A DNA stretch of 5,356 nt, from positions 1 through 5,356 of the forward strand of contig JAUWOX010000077.1 of assembly GCA_030611905.1 (NCBI GenBank). The letters are read 5' to 3'. Shown in pieces: positions 1 to 5,356 of the stretch. Position 1 is the stretch's first letter. Every line of letters begins with the position of its first letter. The position numbers were made by a program, and so were the translations under genes. The stretch comes from a bacterium. GTDB lineage: Bacteria; Patescibacteriota; JABMPQ01; JAQVVF01. Under the pieces are notes generated by a model, which was given only the letters and a program-made list of their open reading frames with translations, was not told where the DNA came from and did not search any database.

Positions 1-258
1 ACCGTCATCTACGACGATATCGCCCTCCCCCTTGGTGAATACAGAACAACCGGACAATCTTCTGGCGGACACAAAGGCATGCAATCAATTATAGACAACC
101 TTAATACAAAAAATATCAAACGTATTAGAATCGGCATCCTTGGCCTTCCCAAAGAAAAAATTAAAGACACGTCAAACTATGTTCTTCAAAAATTATCTAA
201 AGAAGAATTGAAGAAACTCAACAAAACAATCGACGAAATTATCAACAAAATAATTTAG
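1..258 (+). CDS. pth: Peptidyl-tRNA hydrolase, C-terminal part (5' end outside window)
   Basis: This frame is open from the first base to TAG at 256-258 and gives the last 85 residues of a protein. It matches the C-terminal half of bacterial Pth, which cuts peptidyl-tRNAs released early from ribosomes so that the tRNA can be reused. Visible family blocks are YDDIALPLG (fragment residues 4-12), SSGGHKGMQSI (20-30), RIRIGILGLP (41-50) and SNYVLQKLSKEE near 58-69. The aspartate of YDD corresponds to the conserved Asp93 of the E. coli enzyme. The usual GGHNG is GGHKG here, so Lys replaces the residue equivalent to Asn114 of E. coli, which contacts substrate. The catalytic His20 and Asn10 regions lie upstream of the window. 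The gene ends normally and is followed 34 bases later by a terminator hairpin, so it is probably the last gene of its transcript. Identification is firm; the catalytic half is not visible. Confidence 0.93.
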   Translation, partial: TVIYDDIALPLGEYRTTGQSSGGHKGMQSIIDNLNTKNIKRIRIGILGLPKEKIKDTSNYVLQKLSKEELKKLNKTIDEIINKII

Positions 259-284
259 ATCATGAAAATCCAATGTCATGGAAT

Positions 285-312
285 AAAAAAACTCGCCTTC
301 CGGCGATTTTTA
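285..312. terminator. Bidirectional intrinsic terminator between pth and the minus-strand RNA
   Basis: A five-pair stem TCGCC/GGCGA (293-297 with 302-306) has a four-base loop and is flanked by an A run (285-291) on the left and a T run (307-311) on the right. It can therefore stop transcription from either side. On the plus strand it ends pth. On the minus strand the loop reads GGAA, a GNRA-type tetraloop closed by C-G, and is followed by G and seven U residues, so the minus-strand version looks stronger. This supports a real transcript arriving from the right. Confidence 0.85.
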
Positions 313-452
313 TTATGCAATAAACACTGGTACTATTTTTCCAATTTACTGTCTGCAAGTGTGAACAAAAGTTCAGCTCATGGTTACTAACAAAGCTAAG
401 GAGGGATTGCTTGCTTTCACCACTCGCAGACAGAAAGTTGAAAAAACTACAT
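285..452 (-). ncRNA. Candidate structured small RNA with exposed anti-Shine-Dalgarno loop
   Basis: I do not recognise a named family. Read on the minus strand, the interval has a promoter upstream (-35 TTGACA at 486-481), a predicted start near 452 and an intrinsic terminator ending near 285, giving about 168 nt. The closing stem pairs 446-421 with 361-336. Of 26 positions, 22 are Watson-Crick, two are G-U wobbles and two are mismatches. The wobbles would be A-C mismatches on the plus strand, where the stem has one wobble and three mismatches, so the minus orientation fits better. Inside are hairpin P2 (AAAGC 417-413 with GCUUU 396-392, 16-nt loop) and hairpin P3 (UGAAC/GUUCA, 375-371 with 366-362, UUUU loop). 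P3 abuts the closing stem. The P2 loop contains CCCUCCUUA, which resembles the 16S anti-Shine-Dalgarno. A trans-acting translational regulator is my inference. A divergent 6S-like RNA is the main alternative because length and long stem are similar, but the apical arm seems too short. Confidence 0.62.
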
Positions 453-457
453 CATAA

Positions 458-486
458 AATATTACCAATTAAAAAAAATTTGTCAA
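458..486 (-). promoter_or_regulatory. Sigma-70-type promoter for the minus-strand RNA
   Basis: On the minus strand a perfect -35 TTGACA lies at 486-481. The -10 can be read as TAATAT (464-459, 16-base spacer) or AATATT (463-458, 17-base spacer), each matching four of six consensus bases. The start would fall near 452, just before the long closing stem. No minus-strand protein gene follows before the terminator, so the promoter appears to serve an untranslated RNA. Confidence 0.6.
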
Positions 487-497
487 GACTTTTTTAT

Positions 498-526
498 TTG
501 ACTAATAATTTAAAAAATGCAATAAT
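498..526 (+). promoter_or_regulatory. Promoter of the membrane-protein gene
   Basis: TTGACT (498-503, five of six consensus) is separated by exactly 17 bases from AATAAT (521-526, five of six). A TG at 518-519 forms an extended -10. The expected start is near 533, giving a leader of about 35 nt that includes the Shine-Dalgarno. Its -35 box lies only 11 bases from the -35 of the minus-strand RNA promoter, so the two promoters are back to back. Confidence 0.7.
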
Positions 527-555
527 CATCTAAACCTGCTCTTTGCCCAACGAAC

Positions 556-562
556 AAGGAGG
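556..562 (+). promoter_or_regulatory. Perfect Shine-Dalgarno for the gene at 568
   Basis: AAGGAGG sits five bases before the ATG at 568 and fixes that start. It stands out because the starts of dprA, topA and the PsbP-like gene in this window have no recognisable Shine-Dalgarno. It is also complementary over seven bases to the loop of the adjacent minus-strand RNA. Confidence 0.85.
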
Positions 563-567
563 CCAAC

Positions 568-1149
568 ATGCCACGACAAAAACGAAGTTGGATTATCATC
601 GGATTTCTACTCTGCGCACCTATACTCTTCCTTATCGGTTTTCGTGTTTACAAAAACATCACTTTCAAAATTGACTGCGCCGACCATCTCAAAAGAACAG
701 CTGATGCCAATACTATCAAACTTGCTACACAAGAAATGAACACTGTCATTCACTATCTTGAAGAAAATAATCTAACCCAAGGATATACTTCTATTGCTAT
801 AAAAACTCCTGATGAAGACATAGAATTCTGGTATACCAATCTCAAACAAGCACTTGATGAACTCCAAAGAGTAAAACCCGATGCTACACAGCTCGAAAAA
901 AGCAATATACTCATGAAACTTCGTGAGACAATTCTTGATAACAATATCATCACTCTCCCAAGAGGAATCAGCGTATCCCCGCACAACAAATTACTTGCTC
1001 TGGCCGCCATACTATCATTAATACTAATGATTGTCGGACTATTTCTATTAAGTACAAATATCAGGAAAAAACCAAGCCTAAGCGAAATAATGATAATAGC
1101 GGCCATAATCGGAATTGTCCTTGCTGTCATCTTGCCCACTTGCCAATAG
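568..1149 (+). CDS. Three-helix membrane protein of unknown function with a conserved soluble domain
   Basis: This 193-residue protein has no function I can assign. Helix 1 is about residues 8-26 after a basic start (MPRQKR), helix 2 about 141-162 and helix 3 about 173-189. The positive-inside rule puts the N-terminus and the RKK loop (166-168) in the cytoplasm and the 27-140 domain outside. That domain looks constrained: Cys37, ADANT (45-49), LTQGYTSI (69-76), TPDEDIEFWYTNL (80-92) and LEKSNILMKLRETILD (109-124). From memory these blocks resemble uncharacterised proteins scattered among Gram-negative bacteria, which I could not check. The start is set by a perfect Shine-Dalgarno, and a good extended -10 promoter lies upstream. 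The gene is a single-gene unit whose TAG stop lies inside its own terminator stem. Its strong ribosome site is unlike the neighbours and may hint at transfer or high expression. The gene is well supported; its role is unknown. Confidence 0.88.
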   Translation: MPRQKRSWIIIGFLLCAPILFLIGFRVYKNITFKIDCADHLKRTADANTIKLATQEMNTVIHYLEENNLTQGYTSIAIKTPDEDIEFWYTNLKQALDELQRVKPDATQLEKSNILMKLRETILDNNIITLPRGISVSPHNKLLALAAILSLILMIVGLFLLSTNIRKKPSLSEIMIIAAIIGIVLAVILPTCQ

Positions 1150-1171
1150 CTCATATCATATGAGCTTTTTT
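1148..1171 (+). terminator. Intrinsic terminator of the membrane-protein gene
   Basis: A near-perfect palindrome centred on base 1157 (AGCTCATAT and ATATGAGCT) gives an eight-pair stem with a three-base loop, followed directly by TTTTTT. The left arm starts within the TAG stop codon, so a ribosome ending translation would cover part of the stem. Confidence 0.85.
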
Positions 1172-1181
1172 ATTTCAATCT

Positions 1182-1203
1182 AAAAACCATCCAAAATGGA
1201 TGG
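1182..1203 (-). terminator. Intrinsic terminator of the PsbP-like gene
   Basis: On the minus strand CCATCCA and TGGATGG (1203-1197 with 1193-1187) form a seven-pair stem with a TTT loop, followed by a run of five T (1186-1182). It lies 25 bases past the TAA of the minus-strand gene. With the plus-strand terminator next to it, it insulates two convergent genes in under 80 bases. Confidence 0.8.
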
Positions 1204-1228
1204 CCAATTCAATCAGATAACAAAATAT

Positions 1229-2254
1229 TTAAAATCCCTGCCTAATCTCCAAAGTATTCAAAACCTCATTCGCTTCAACTTCTTTTTCCTCGTCTACCAA
1301 AAACACAAAAATAAAATCGTTGGCTGAAAAAAAATATCTTATCTTGCTATCAGATTTAATTTTTAAAGCATCTATTTTCTCTCCCCGACCAATTTTCACC
1401 ATCTCATAATCTACATCTTCACCAGAGTAATAATATTCTTTAACCGCCTCTTTCAAAGTAAAGCCATTTTCATTCTGCAATCCTCCGATTCTAAATAGAC
1501 CATAATCATAAAAATTACGCTCTCTTCTGTCTGGAGACATTACTTGTGTTTTATTCTGTTCTAATTCCTTAGGATATTTAAATACAATATCCTCATCTAC
1601 AAATTCAGCTAAATCAAAGCTGTCGCCAAATTCAAAAGCTTCTAATACATTATTATAAATCCTTCTTATGTCCCCGTCAGTCTCTAAAACAAAGATTTCT
1701 GCTAATAACTGCTTGTTTTCAGATATAACATAAGTCTCAACCTTTCGATAATCACCCATCAAATATTCAATACGATAAGCCAACAAATTCCCAATGCTAA
1801 TTTTATCCTTTTTTAAATCAAAACCATTTTTAAAAGCCAATTGCCCCTGTTCAATTTTTTTGTTCACATAATCTTCAAGCGACAATTCCTTTTTATTATT
1901 GATTACTTTAATAAATATATCTGGCCGAACCGAATCCACCCCATAAAGATTAAAAGTATTTTCAATTCCAATGACCCTCCATTTATTAGGATATTCTACT
2001 TTGAAACCATATTCCTCACTAACAAAACTCTGGTAATTTTTAATCTCCTCGCCTAGCTCCTCCTCTTTATTGTCTTCTTCAATGCCCTTGGCCAAGCCCT
2101 CTTCCCCCTTATAAACTATATAATTCTTAAATTCTCCCTCTTCGCTAAATTTACTAATATATCCACCTAAATAAGCCAAAAAGCCCAAACAAAAAACAGC
2201 TAAAAAAACCAATAGCGCAGTCTTCAACAAACGATTTTTTATTAATAATGTCAT
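1229..2254 (-). CDS. Membrane-anchored protein with two PsbP/Mog1-like repeats
   Basis: This 341-residue protein has one N-terminal membrane helix (about 11-33, after basic residues), an acidic linker rich in Glu (about 50-71) and a long domain region likely outside the membrane. The cysteine at 22 is preceded by Phe, so it is not a good lipobox. Two repeats are visible. The first (about 72-209) has YGFKVEYPNKW (82-92), a helix LSLEDYVNKKIEQ (124-136), a strand-rich stretch (156-190) and NNVLEAFEF (201-209). The second (about 215-338) has IVFKYPKEL (223-231), FTLKEAVKEYYY (265-276), a strand-rich stretch (293-320) and ANEVLNTLEI (328-337). The Y-G-F...Y-P...W start and the final helix are typical of PsbP-like proteins, whose bacterial members mostly have no known role. 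No Shine-Dalgarno precedes the ATG; a consensus promoter starts transcription about 16 bases upstream. The fold is inferred from pattern only, and no ligand or partner can be named. Confidence 0.85.
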   Translation of the reverse strand: MTLLIKNRLLKTALLVFLAVFCLGFLAYLGGYISKFSEEGEFKNYIVYKGEEGLAKGIEEDNKEEELGEEIKNYQSFVSEEYGFKVEYPNKWRVIGIENTFNLYGVDSVRPDIFIKVINNKKELSLEDYVNKKIEQGQLAFKNGFDLKKDKISIGNLLAYRIEYLMGDYRKVETYVISENKQLLAEIFVLETDGDIRRIYNNVLEAFEFGDSFDLAEFVDEDIVFKYPKELEQNKTQVMSPDRRERNFYDYGLFRIGGLQNENGFTLKEAVKEYYYSGEDVDYEMVKIGRGEKIDALKIKSDSKIRYFFSANDFIFVFLVDEEKEVEANEVLNTLEIRQGF

Positions 2255-2266
2255 AATTAAAATTAA

Positions 2267-2296
2267 TTGATCTACTATTATAGATGAAGGTATAAT
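2267..2296 (+). promoter_or_regulatory. Likely promoter of dprA, interlocked with the opposing promoter
   Basis: TATAAT at 2291-2296 has TTGATC (2267-2272, four of six) 18 bases upstream. The predicted start near 2303 gives a leader of about 57 nt before the ATG at 2360. Its -10 lies between the two boxes of the minus-strand promoter, so two RNA polymerases could not occupy both promoters at once. Confidence 0.6.
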
Positions 2297-2304
2297 TTTG
2301 TCAA
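2277..2304 (-). promoter_or_regulatory. Consensus promoter of the PsbP-like gene
   Basis: On the minus strand TTGACA (2304-2299) and TATAAT (2282-2277), both full consensus, are 16 bases apart. The start would be near 2270, leaving a leader of only about 16 nt without a Shine-Dalgarno. The spacer contains the -10 box of the opposing dprA promoter. Confidence 0.8.
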
Positions 2305-2359
2305 CAGTTTGCTCAACTTCATAATTTTTGCTACTCTAAAAGCAAATAAAAATAAAACA

Positions 2360-3451
2360 ATGACAAACGATTTAAAATACTGGAATGCCTTTAATCAGCG
2401 TCTAAAAATTGGCGCAATCCGCTTTAAAAAACTCTATAATCACTTCGATAATATGGAGCAAGCCTGGCATGCAGATTCATCTGAATTTGATGAGGCCGGC
2501 CTTGAACCAAAAGTCATTGATTATCTATTGATTAAACGACCAACCATTTCACCAGAACAAGAAATGGAAAAACTAGCCAAAGAAAATATAAAAATAATTA
2601 CTATAAAAAATAAAAACTACCCCCAACTCCTTAAAGAAATTTACGATCCACCCGCTCTTCTATATATAAAAGGAGAAATTAAGCCCGAAGACGAATTTGC
2701 CATTGGAGTTGTCGGCACTAGAAAAATATCCCAATATGGCAAACAAGTTGTTCCAGATATTGTACAAGAACTAGCCAGCAATAAAATAACCATTGTCTCC
2801 GGTATGGCACTTGGCGCCGATACACTCGCCCACCAAGCTGCTATTGCCGTAAAAGGAAGAACTATTGCCGTTCTCGGATCAGGACCTAATGATCAAAACA
2901 TCTACCCCTATGCCAATAAATCTCTATCAGAAATAATTGCTAACAACGGAGCCGTTATTTCTGAATATCCCTATGGCACCCTCCCCCTCAAACAACATTT
3001 TCCATCTCGTAACAGAATTATTTCTGGATTATCCCTTGGCACTTTAGTAATCGAAGCACCAGAAAATTCTGGCGCCCTAATTACCACTCGAAGCGCCTTA
3101 GAACAAAATCGTGATATTTTCGCTATCCCAGGAAATATTTATTCTCCTAACTCCAAGGGTCCCAACAACTTAATAAAACAGGGAGCCAAGCCAGTCACTT
3201 GCGCTCAAGATATTTTGGACGAACTCAATCTTTCAATGGCTACCGCCTACCAACAAACAAAGGAAATAATTCCTGAAACAAAAGAAGAAGAAGTTCTACT
3301 TAAAATAATCACCAAAGAGCCAATTCATATCAACAAAATTGTTCAACAATCAAAAATGCCAGCTCATCAAGTCAGCGCCACACTAACCATGATGGAAATG
3401 AAAGGGAAAATCCGCAATTTAGGAGCTATGAATTACGTATTAGCACGCTAG
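2360..3451 (+). CDS. dprA: DNA processing protein DprA (Smf), RecA loader for single-stranded DNA
   Basis: DprA binds single-stranded DNA entering the cell during natural transformation and loads RecA onto it. With start ATG 2360 the protein has 363 residues, a normal length. The N-terminal region (about 1-60, helical) precedes the Rossmann-like core (about 80-290). The core shows VVGTRK (117-122), SGMALGADTLAHQAA (147-161), VLGSG (171-175), FPSRNRIISGLS (214-225) and SGALITTRSALEQNRDIFAIPG (237-258). A C-terminal winged-helix domain follows (about 308-362). Upstream TTG at 2309 is also in frame, but it lies about six bases from the predicted transcript start and adds 17 residues unlike the family, whereas MTNDLKYWNAFNQ is a typical beginning. 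Neither start has a Shine-Dalgarno. topA follows 58 bases later with no terminator between, the order known from many bacteria. CPR genomes often keep dprA with uptake genes; no other uptake gene is in this window. Confidence 0.96.
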   Translation: MTNDLKYWNAFNQRLKIGAIRFKKLYNHFDNMEQAWHADSSEFDEAGLEPKVIDYLLIKRPTISPEQEMEKLAKENIKIITIKNKNYPQLLKEIYDPPALLYIKGEIKPEDEFAIGVVGTRKISQYGKQVVPDIVQELASNKITIVSGMALGADTLAHQAAIAVKGRTIAVLGSGPNDQNIYPYANKSLSEIIANNGAVISEYPYGTLPLKQHFPSRNRIISGLSLGTLVIEAPENSGALITTRSALEQNRDIFAIPGNIYSPNSKGPNNLIKQGAKPVTCAQDILDELNLSMATAYQQTKEIIPETKEEEVLLKIITKEPIHINKIVQQSKMPAHQVSATLTMMEMKGKIRNLGAMNYVLAR

Positions 3452-3456
3452 CTAAT

Positions 3457-3484
3457 TTGACAAACTCCCACAATCAATTAATAT
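3457..3484 (+). promoter_or_regulatory. Possible internal promoter for topA
   Basis: A perfect -35 TTGACA (3457-3462) lies just after the dprA stop, with TAATAT (3479-3484, four of six) 16 bases downstream. The arrangement is the same as in the minus-strand RNA promoter. A start near 3491 would leave a leader of about 19 nt. topA may thus be read both from dprA and on its own. Confidence 0.5.
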
Positions 3485-3509
3485 AGATTTTGTAACTTAA
3501 TTATTTATT

Positions 3510-5356
3510 ATGTCCAATCTAGTCATTGTGGAATCACCAACTAAAGCTCGAACCATCACTAGATTCCTGCCCAAAGACTATATCGTCGAGTCTTCATATG
3601 GCCACATACGCGACCTACCCAAGGCCGAACTTGGTATTGATATAGAAAAAAACTTTGAACCAAAATATATTATTCCCACCAAAGCCAAAAAACAAGTTGG
3701 AATATTAAAAAAAGCAGCCAAAAAATCAGACAATATTATTCTAGCCACAGATGAAGACCGCGAAGGAGAAGCAATCGCCTGGCATCTAGCCAAGGCTCTG
3801 GAATTAGATCAAACAAAGACCGACCGCATTGTTTTTCATGAAATAACCAGAAAAGCAATATTAGATGCTCTCAAAAATCCCCGCAAAATAAAATCCAACC
3901 TAGTCGATGCTCAACAAGCTCGCCGCATCCTTGATCGTTTAGTTGGCTACAAACTATCACCCTTTCTCTGGTCCAAAATAAGACGAGGACTCTCCGCTGG
4001 CCGCGTACAATCAGTAGCAGTTCGCTTAATAACGGACCGTGAAAAAGAACGCAAGGCATTTAAATCAGAAGAGTATTGGACCATTGAAGTAGAATTAAAG
4101 AAAAAGCAAAAGTCAGATAAATTTCTTGCCTATCTTTCAAAACAAGACGGCAAAATTATCAAGAAATTAGATATCAAATCAAAAAAAGATGCCAACGACA
4201 TAACTTCCAAGCTTAAAAACGCTCAATATAAAGTAATTAATATAGTAAAAAGAGAAACTAAAAAAAATCCCTCACCACCTTTTACAACCAGCACTCTTCA
4301 ACAACAAGCCGCTCAAAAACTAGGCTTTTCTGCCAAACAAACAATGATGCTTGCCCAAAGACTTTACGAAGGTATCCCAATCAACGGCAAACCAGTCGGA
4401 CTCATTACATACATGAGAACCGATTCTACCAATCTTGCCAAAAGTGCTCTAGTTGAAGCTAAAGAAGTTATTGAACAAAAATTTGGATTAAAATACACCT
4501 TATCTGAACCGCGCTTCTACAAAAAAAAATCAAAAGGCGCCCAAGAAGCTCATGAAGCCATTCGACCTACCTCATTTACCAGAATCCCTAACGAAATAAA
4601 AAACAACTTAGATCCTCAACAATACAAGCTCTACAATCTAATTTGGCAACGGGCTCTCGCCTGTCAAACGAAACAAGCTATTCTCGATTCAATATCTATC
4701 GACATATCTGCCAACAAATATACCTTCCGCGCCAAAGGCTCTACTATCCAATTCGATGGCTTTCTAAAAATTTATAGTCGAGACGGCAAACTACCTATCA
4801 AAGAAACAATCCTTCCTCCACTCGAAAAAAATGAAATTCTTGATTTCCTAAAATTAAACCCAACTCAACATTCTACTGAACCACCCGCCCGTTATTCAGA
4901 GGCAACGCTTGTTAAGGCCTTAGAAGAACAAGGCATCGGCCGACCTTCGACTTATGCCCCTACTATTTCTACAATCCAAAAACGAAATTATATAGAAAAA
5001 GATGAAAACAGAAAATTTTTCCCCACTGAAATTGGAACTTTAGTTAATGATCTTTTAGTCAAGCACTTTCCCGGAATCGTTGACATAAAATTTACTGCCC
5101 GCATGGAGGAAAATTTAGATCAAATTGCCCAAGGACAAAAAAAATGGCAACCCATCATCAAGGAATTTTACGATCCTTTTGCGAAAAATTTAGCTAAAAA
5201 AGAAAAAGAAATCAAAAAATTTGAAGAACAAACTGACCGAAAATGTCCTAAATGCAAAAAACCCTTAGTTATCAAATATGGCCGCTTCGGCAAATTCCAA
5301 GCCTGCTCTGGCTTTCCAGACTGCAAATTTGCTGAACCAATAGAAGAAGAAAAAAA
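3510..5356 (+). CDS. topA: DNA topoisomerase I (type IA), 3' end outside window
   Basis: This enzyme relaxes negative supercoils by a transient 5'-phosphotyrosine break in one strand. The frame is open for 615 codons from ATG 3510 to the window edge. The TOPRIM domain (about 1-115) shows VIVESPTKAR with Glu8, and the metal triad Asp81, Asp83, Glu85 in ATDEDREGEA. SAGRVQSVAVRLI (162-174), the active-site tyrosine Tyr301 with Arg303 in GLITYMRTDSTN, His348 in AQEAHEAIRPT and GIGRPSTYA (475-483) are all present, so the enzyme should be active. Positions run about 17-30 behind the E. coli enzyme. A C-terminal zinc ribbon begins with Cys579, Cys582, Cys599 and Cys605. The end of the gene, perhaps with further zinc ribbons, is cut off. 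There is no Shine-Dalgarno before the ATG, but the N-terminus MSNLVIVESPTK fits the family exactly. Confidence 0.97.
   Translation, partial: MSNLVIVESPTKARTITRFLPKDYIVESSYGHIRDLPKAELGIDIEKNFEPKYIIPTKAKKQVGILKKAAKKSDNIILATDEDREGEAIAWHLAKALELDQTKTDRIVFHEITRKAILDALKNPRKIKSNLVDAQQARRILDRLVGYKLSPFLWSKIRRGLSAGRVQSVAVRLITDREKERKAFKSEEYWTIEVELKKKQKSDKFLAYLSKQDGKIIKKLDIKSKKDANDITSKLKNAQYKVINIVKRETKKNPSPPFTTSTLQQQAAQKLGFSAKQTMMLAQRLYEGIPINGKPVGLITYMRTDSTNLAKSALVEAKEVIEQKFGLKYTLSEPRFYKKKSKGAQEAHEAIRPTSFTRIPNEIKNNLDPQQYKLYNLIWQRALACQTKQAILDSISIDISANKYTFRAKGSTIQFDGFLKIYSRDGKLPIKETILPPLEKNEILDFLKLNPTQHSTEPPARYSEATLVKALEEQGIGRPSTYAPTISTIQKRNYIEKDENRKFFPTEIGTLVNDLLVKHFPGIVDIKFTARMEENLDQIAQGQKKWQPIIKEFYDPFAKNLAKKEKEIKKFEEQTDRKCPKCKKPLVIKYGRFGKFQACSGFPDCKFAEPIEEEK

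Noticed and set aside
328..446. The folded element as a plus-strand RNA, with an extended -10 TGGTACTAT at 328-336
   Set aside because: The -35 is poor, the closing stem has more mismatches on this strand, and no plus-strand terminator follows it. It is kept only as a weaker alternative.
285..452. 6S RNA, SRP RNA, tmRNA or a T-box or other riboswitch
   Set aside because: No SRP apical motif, tmRNA tag frame or T-box sequence was found, and there is no downstream minus-strand gene to control. 6S is not excluded but the region inside the closing stem is too short for a typical one.
411..533. Plus-strand 40-codon frame starting TTG after an AAGGAGG sequence (399-404 region)
   Set aside because: The ribosome-site match is the complement of the RNA loop and lies within strong structure; the frame runs through both promoters and encodes low-complexity Lys/Leu/Ile sequence.
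753..1154. Minus-strand 133-residue frame
   Set aside because: It is the antisense shadow of the well-supported membrane-protein gene and starts within its terminator, with no ribosome site.
1841..2056. Plus-strand 71-residue frame
   Set aside because: It is the antisense shadow of the PsbP-like gene, has no promoter or ribosome site, and its Phe/Ile-rich sequence reflects the AT-rich complement.
2309..2359. Upstream in-frame TTG start that would lengthen DprA by 17 residues
   Set aside because: It lies about six bases after the predicted transcript start, has no Shine-Dalgarno, and the added residues do not resemble DprA beginnings, while the ATG at 2360 gives a typical N-terminus.
3578..4059. 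Minus-strand frames of 71 and 62 residues
   Set aside because: They lie antisense within the topA TOPRIM-encoding region, whose catalytic motifs are all intact on the plus strand.
1..5356. CRISPR arrays, tRNA or rRNA genes, insertion sequences and attachment sites
   Set aside because: No regularly spaced direct repeats, tRNA-like folds, transposase motifs or flanking terminal repeats were seen by eye on either strand.

Overview
This 5,356-base, AT-rich window looks like chromosomal DNA from a small-genome bacterium. The DprA and TopA sequences suggest a member of the Candidatus Patescibacteria (CPR, Parcubacteria-like). That placement rests on recalled protein style, the AT- and Lys/Ile/Asn-rich composition and mostly Shine-Dalgarno-less starts, so it is an inference. 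The visible stop codons are TAG or TAA, and no in-frame TGA was seen in the genes I translated, so nothing points to a changed genetic code.

Layout. Bases 1-258 are the C-terminal part of peptidyl-tRNA hydrolase (pth, +). Bases 259-567 contain no convincing protein gene but are not empty. They hold a two-way terminator, a strongly folded element that I read as a small RNA of about 168 nt on the minus strand (452 to 285), and two back-to-back promoters. The forward promoter drives a 193-residue membrane protein of unknown function (568-1149, +), which has a perfect Shine-Dalgarno sequence. Two terminators then separate it from a convergent minus-strand gene (2254-1229) for a membrane-anchored protein with two PsbP/Mog1-like repeats.

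Bases 2255-2359 hold two interlocked divergent promoters, one for the PsbP-like gene and one for dprA (2360-3451, +). dprA encodes the RecA loader for incoming single-stranded DNA. It is followed 58 bases later by topA (DNA topoisomerase I, 3510 onward, +), which runs off the end of the window inside its zinc-ribbon region. The dprA-topA order is conserved in many bacteria.

The most interesting item is the candidate small RNA. It has a consensus -35 box, a 26-position near-perfect closing stem, two inner hairpins and a terminator with a GNRA-type loop. One of its loops displays a CCCUCCUUA sequence that mimics the 16S rRNA anti-Shine-Dalgarno. The divergently transcribed membrane-protein gene is the only gene here whose visible start carries a perfect matching Shine-Dalgarno, which suggests, without proving, a regulatory link.
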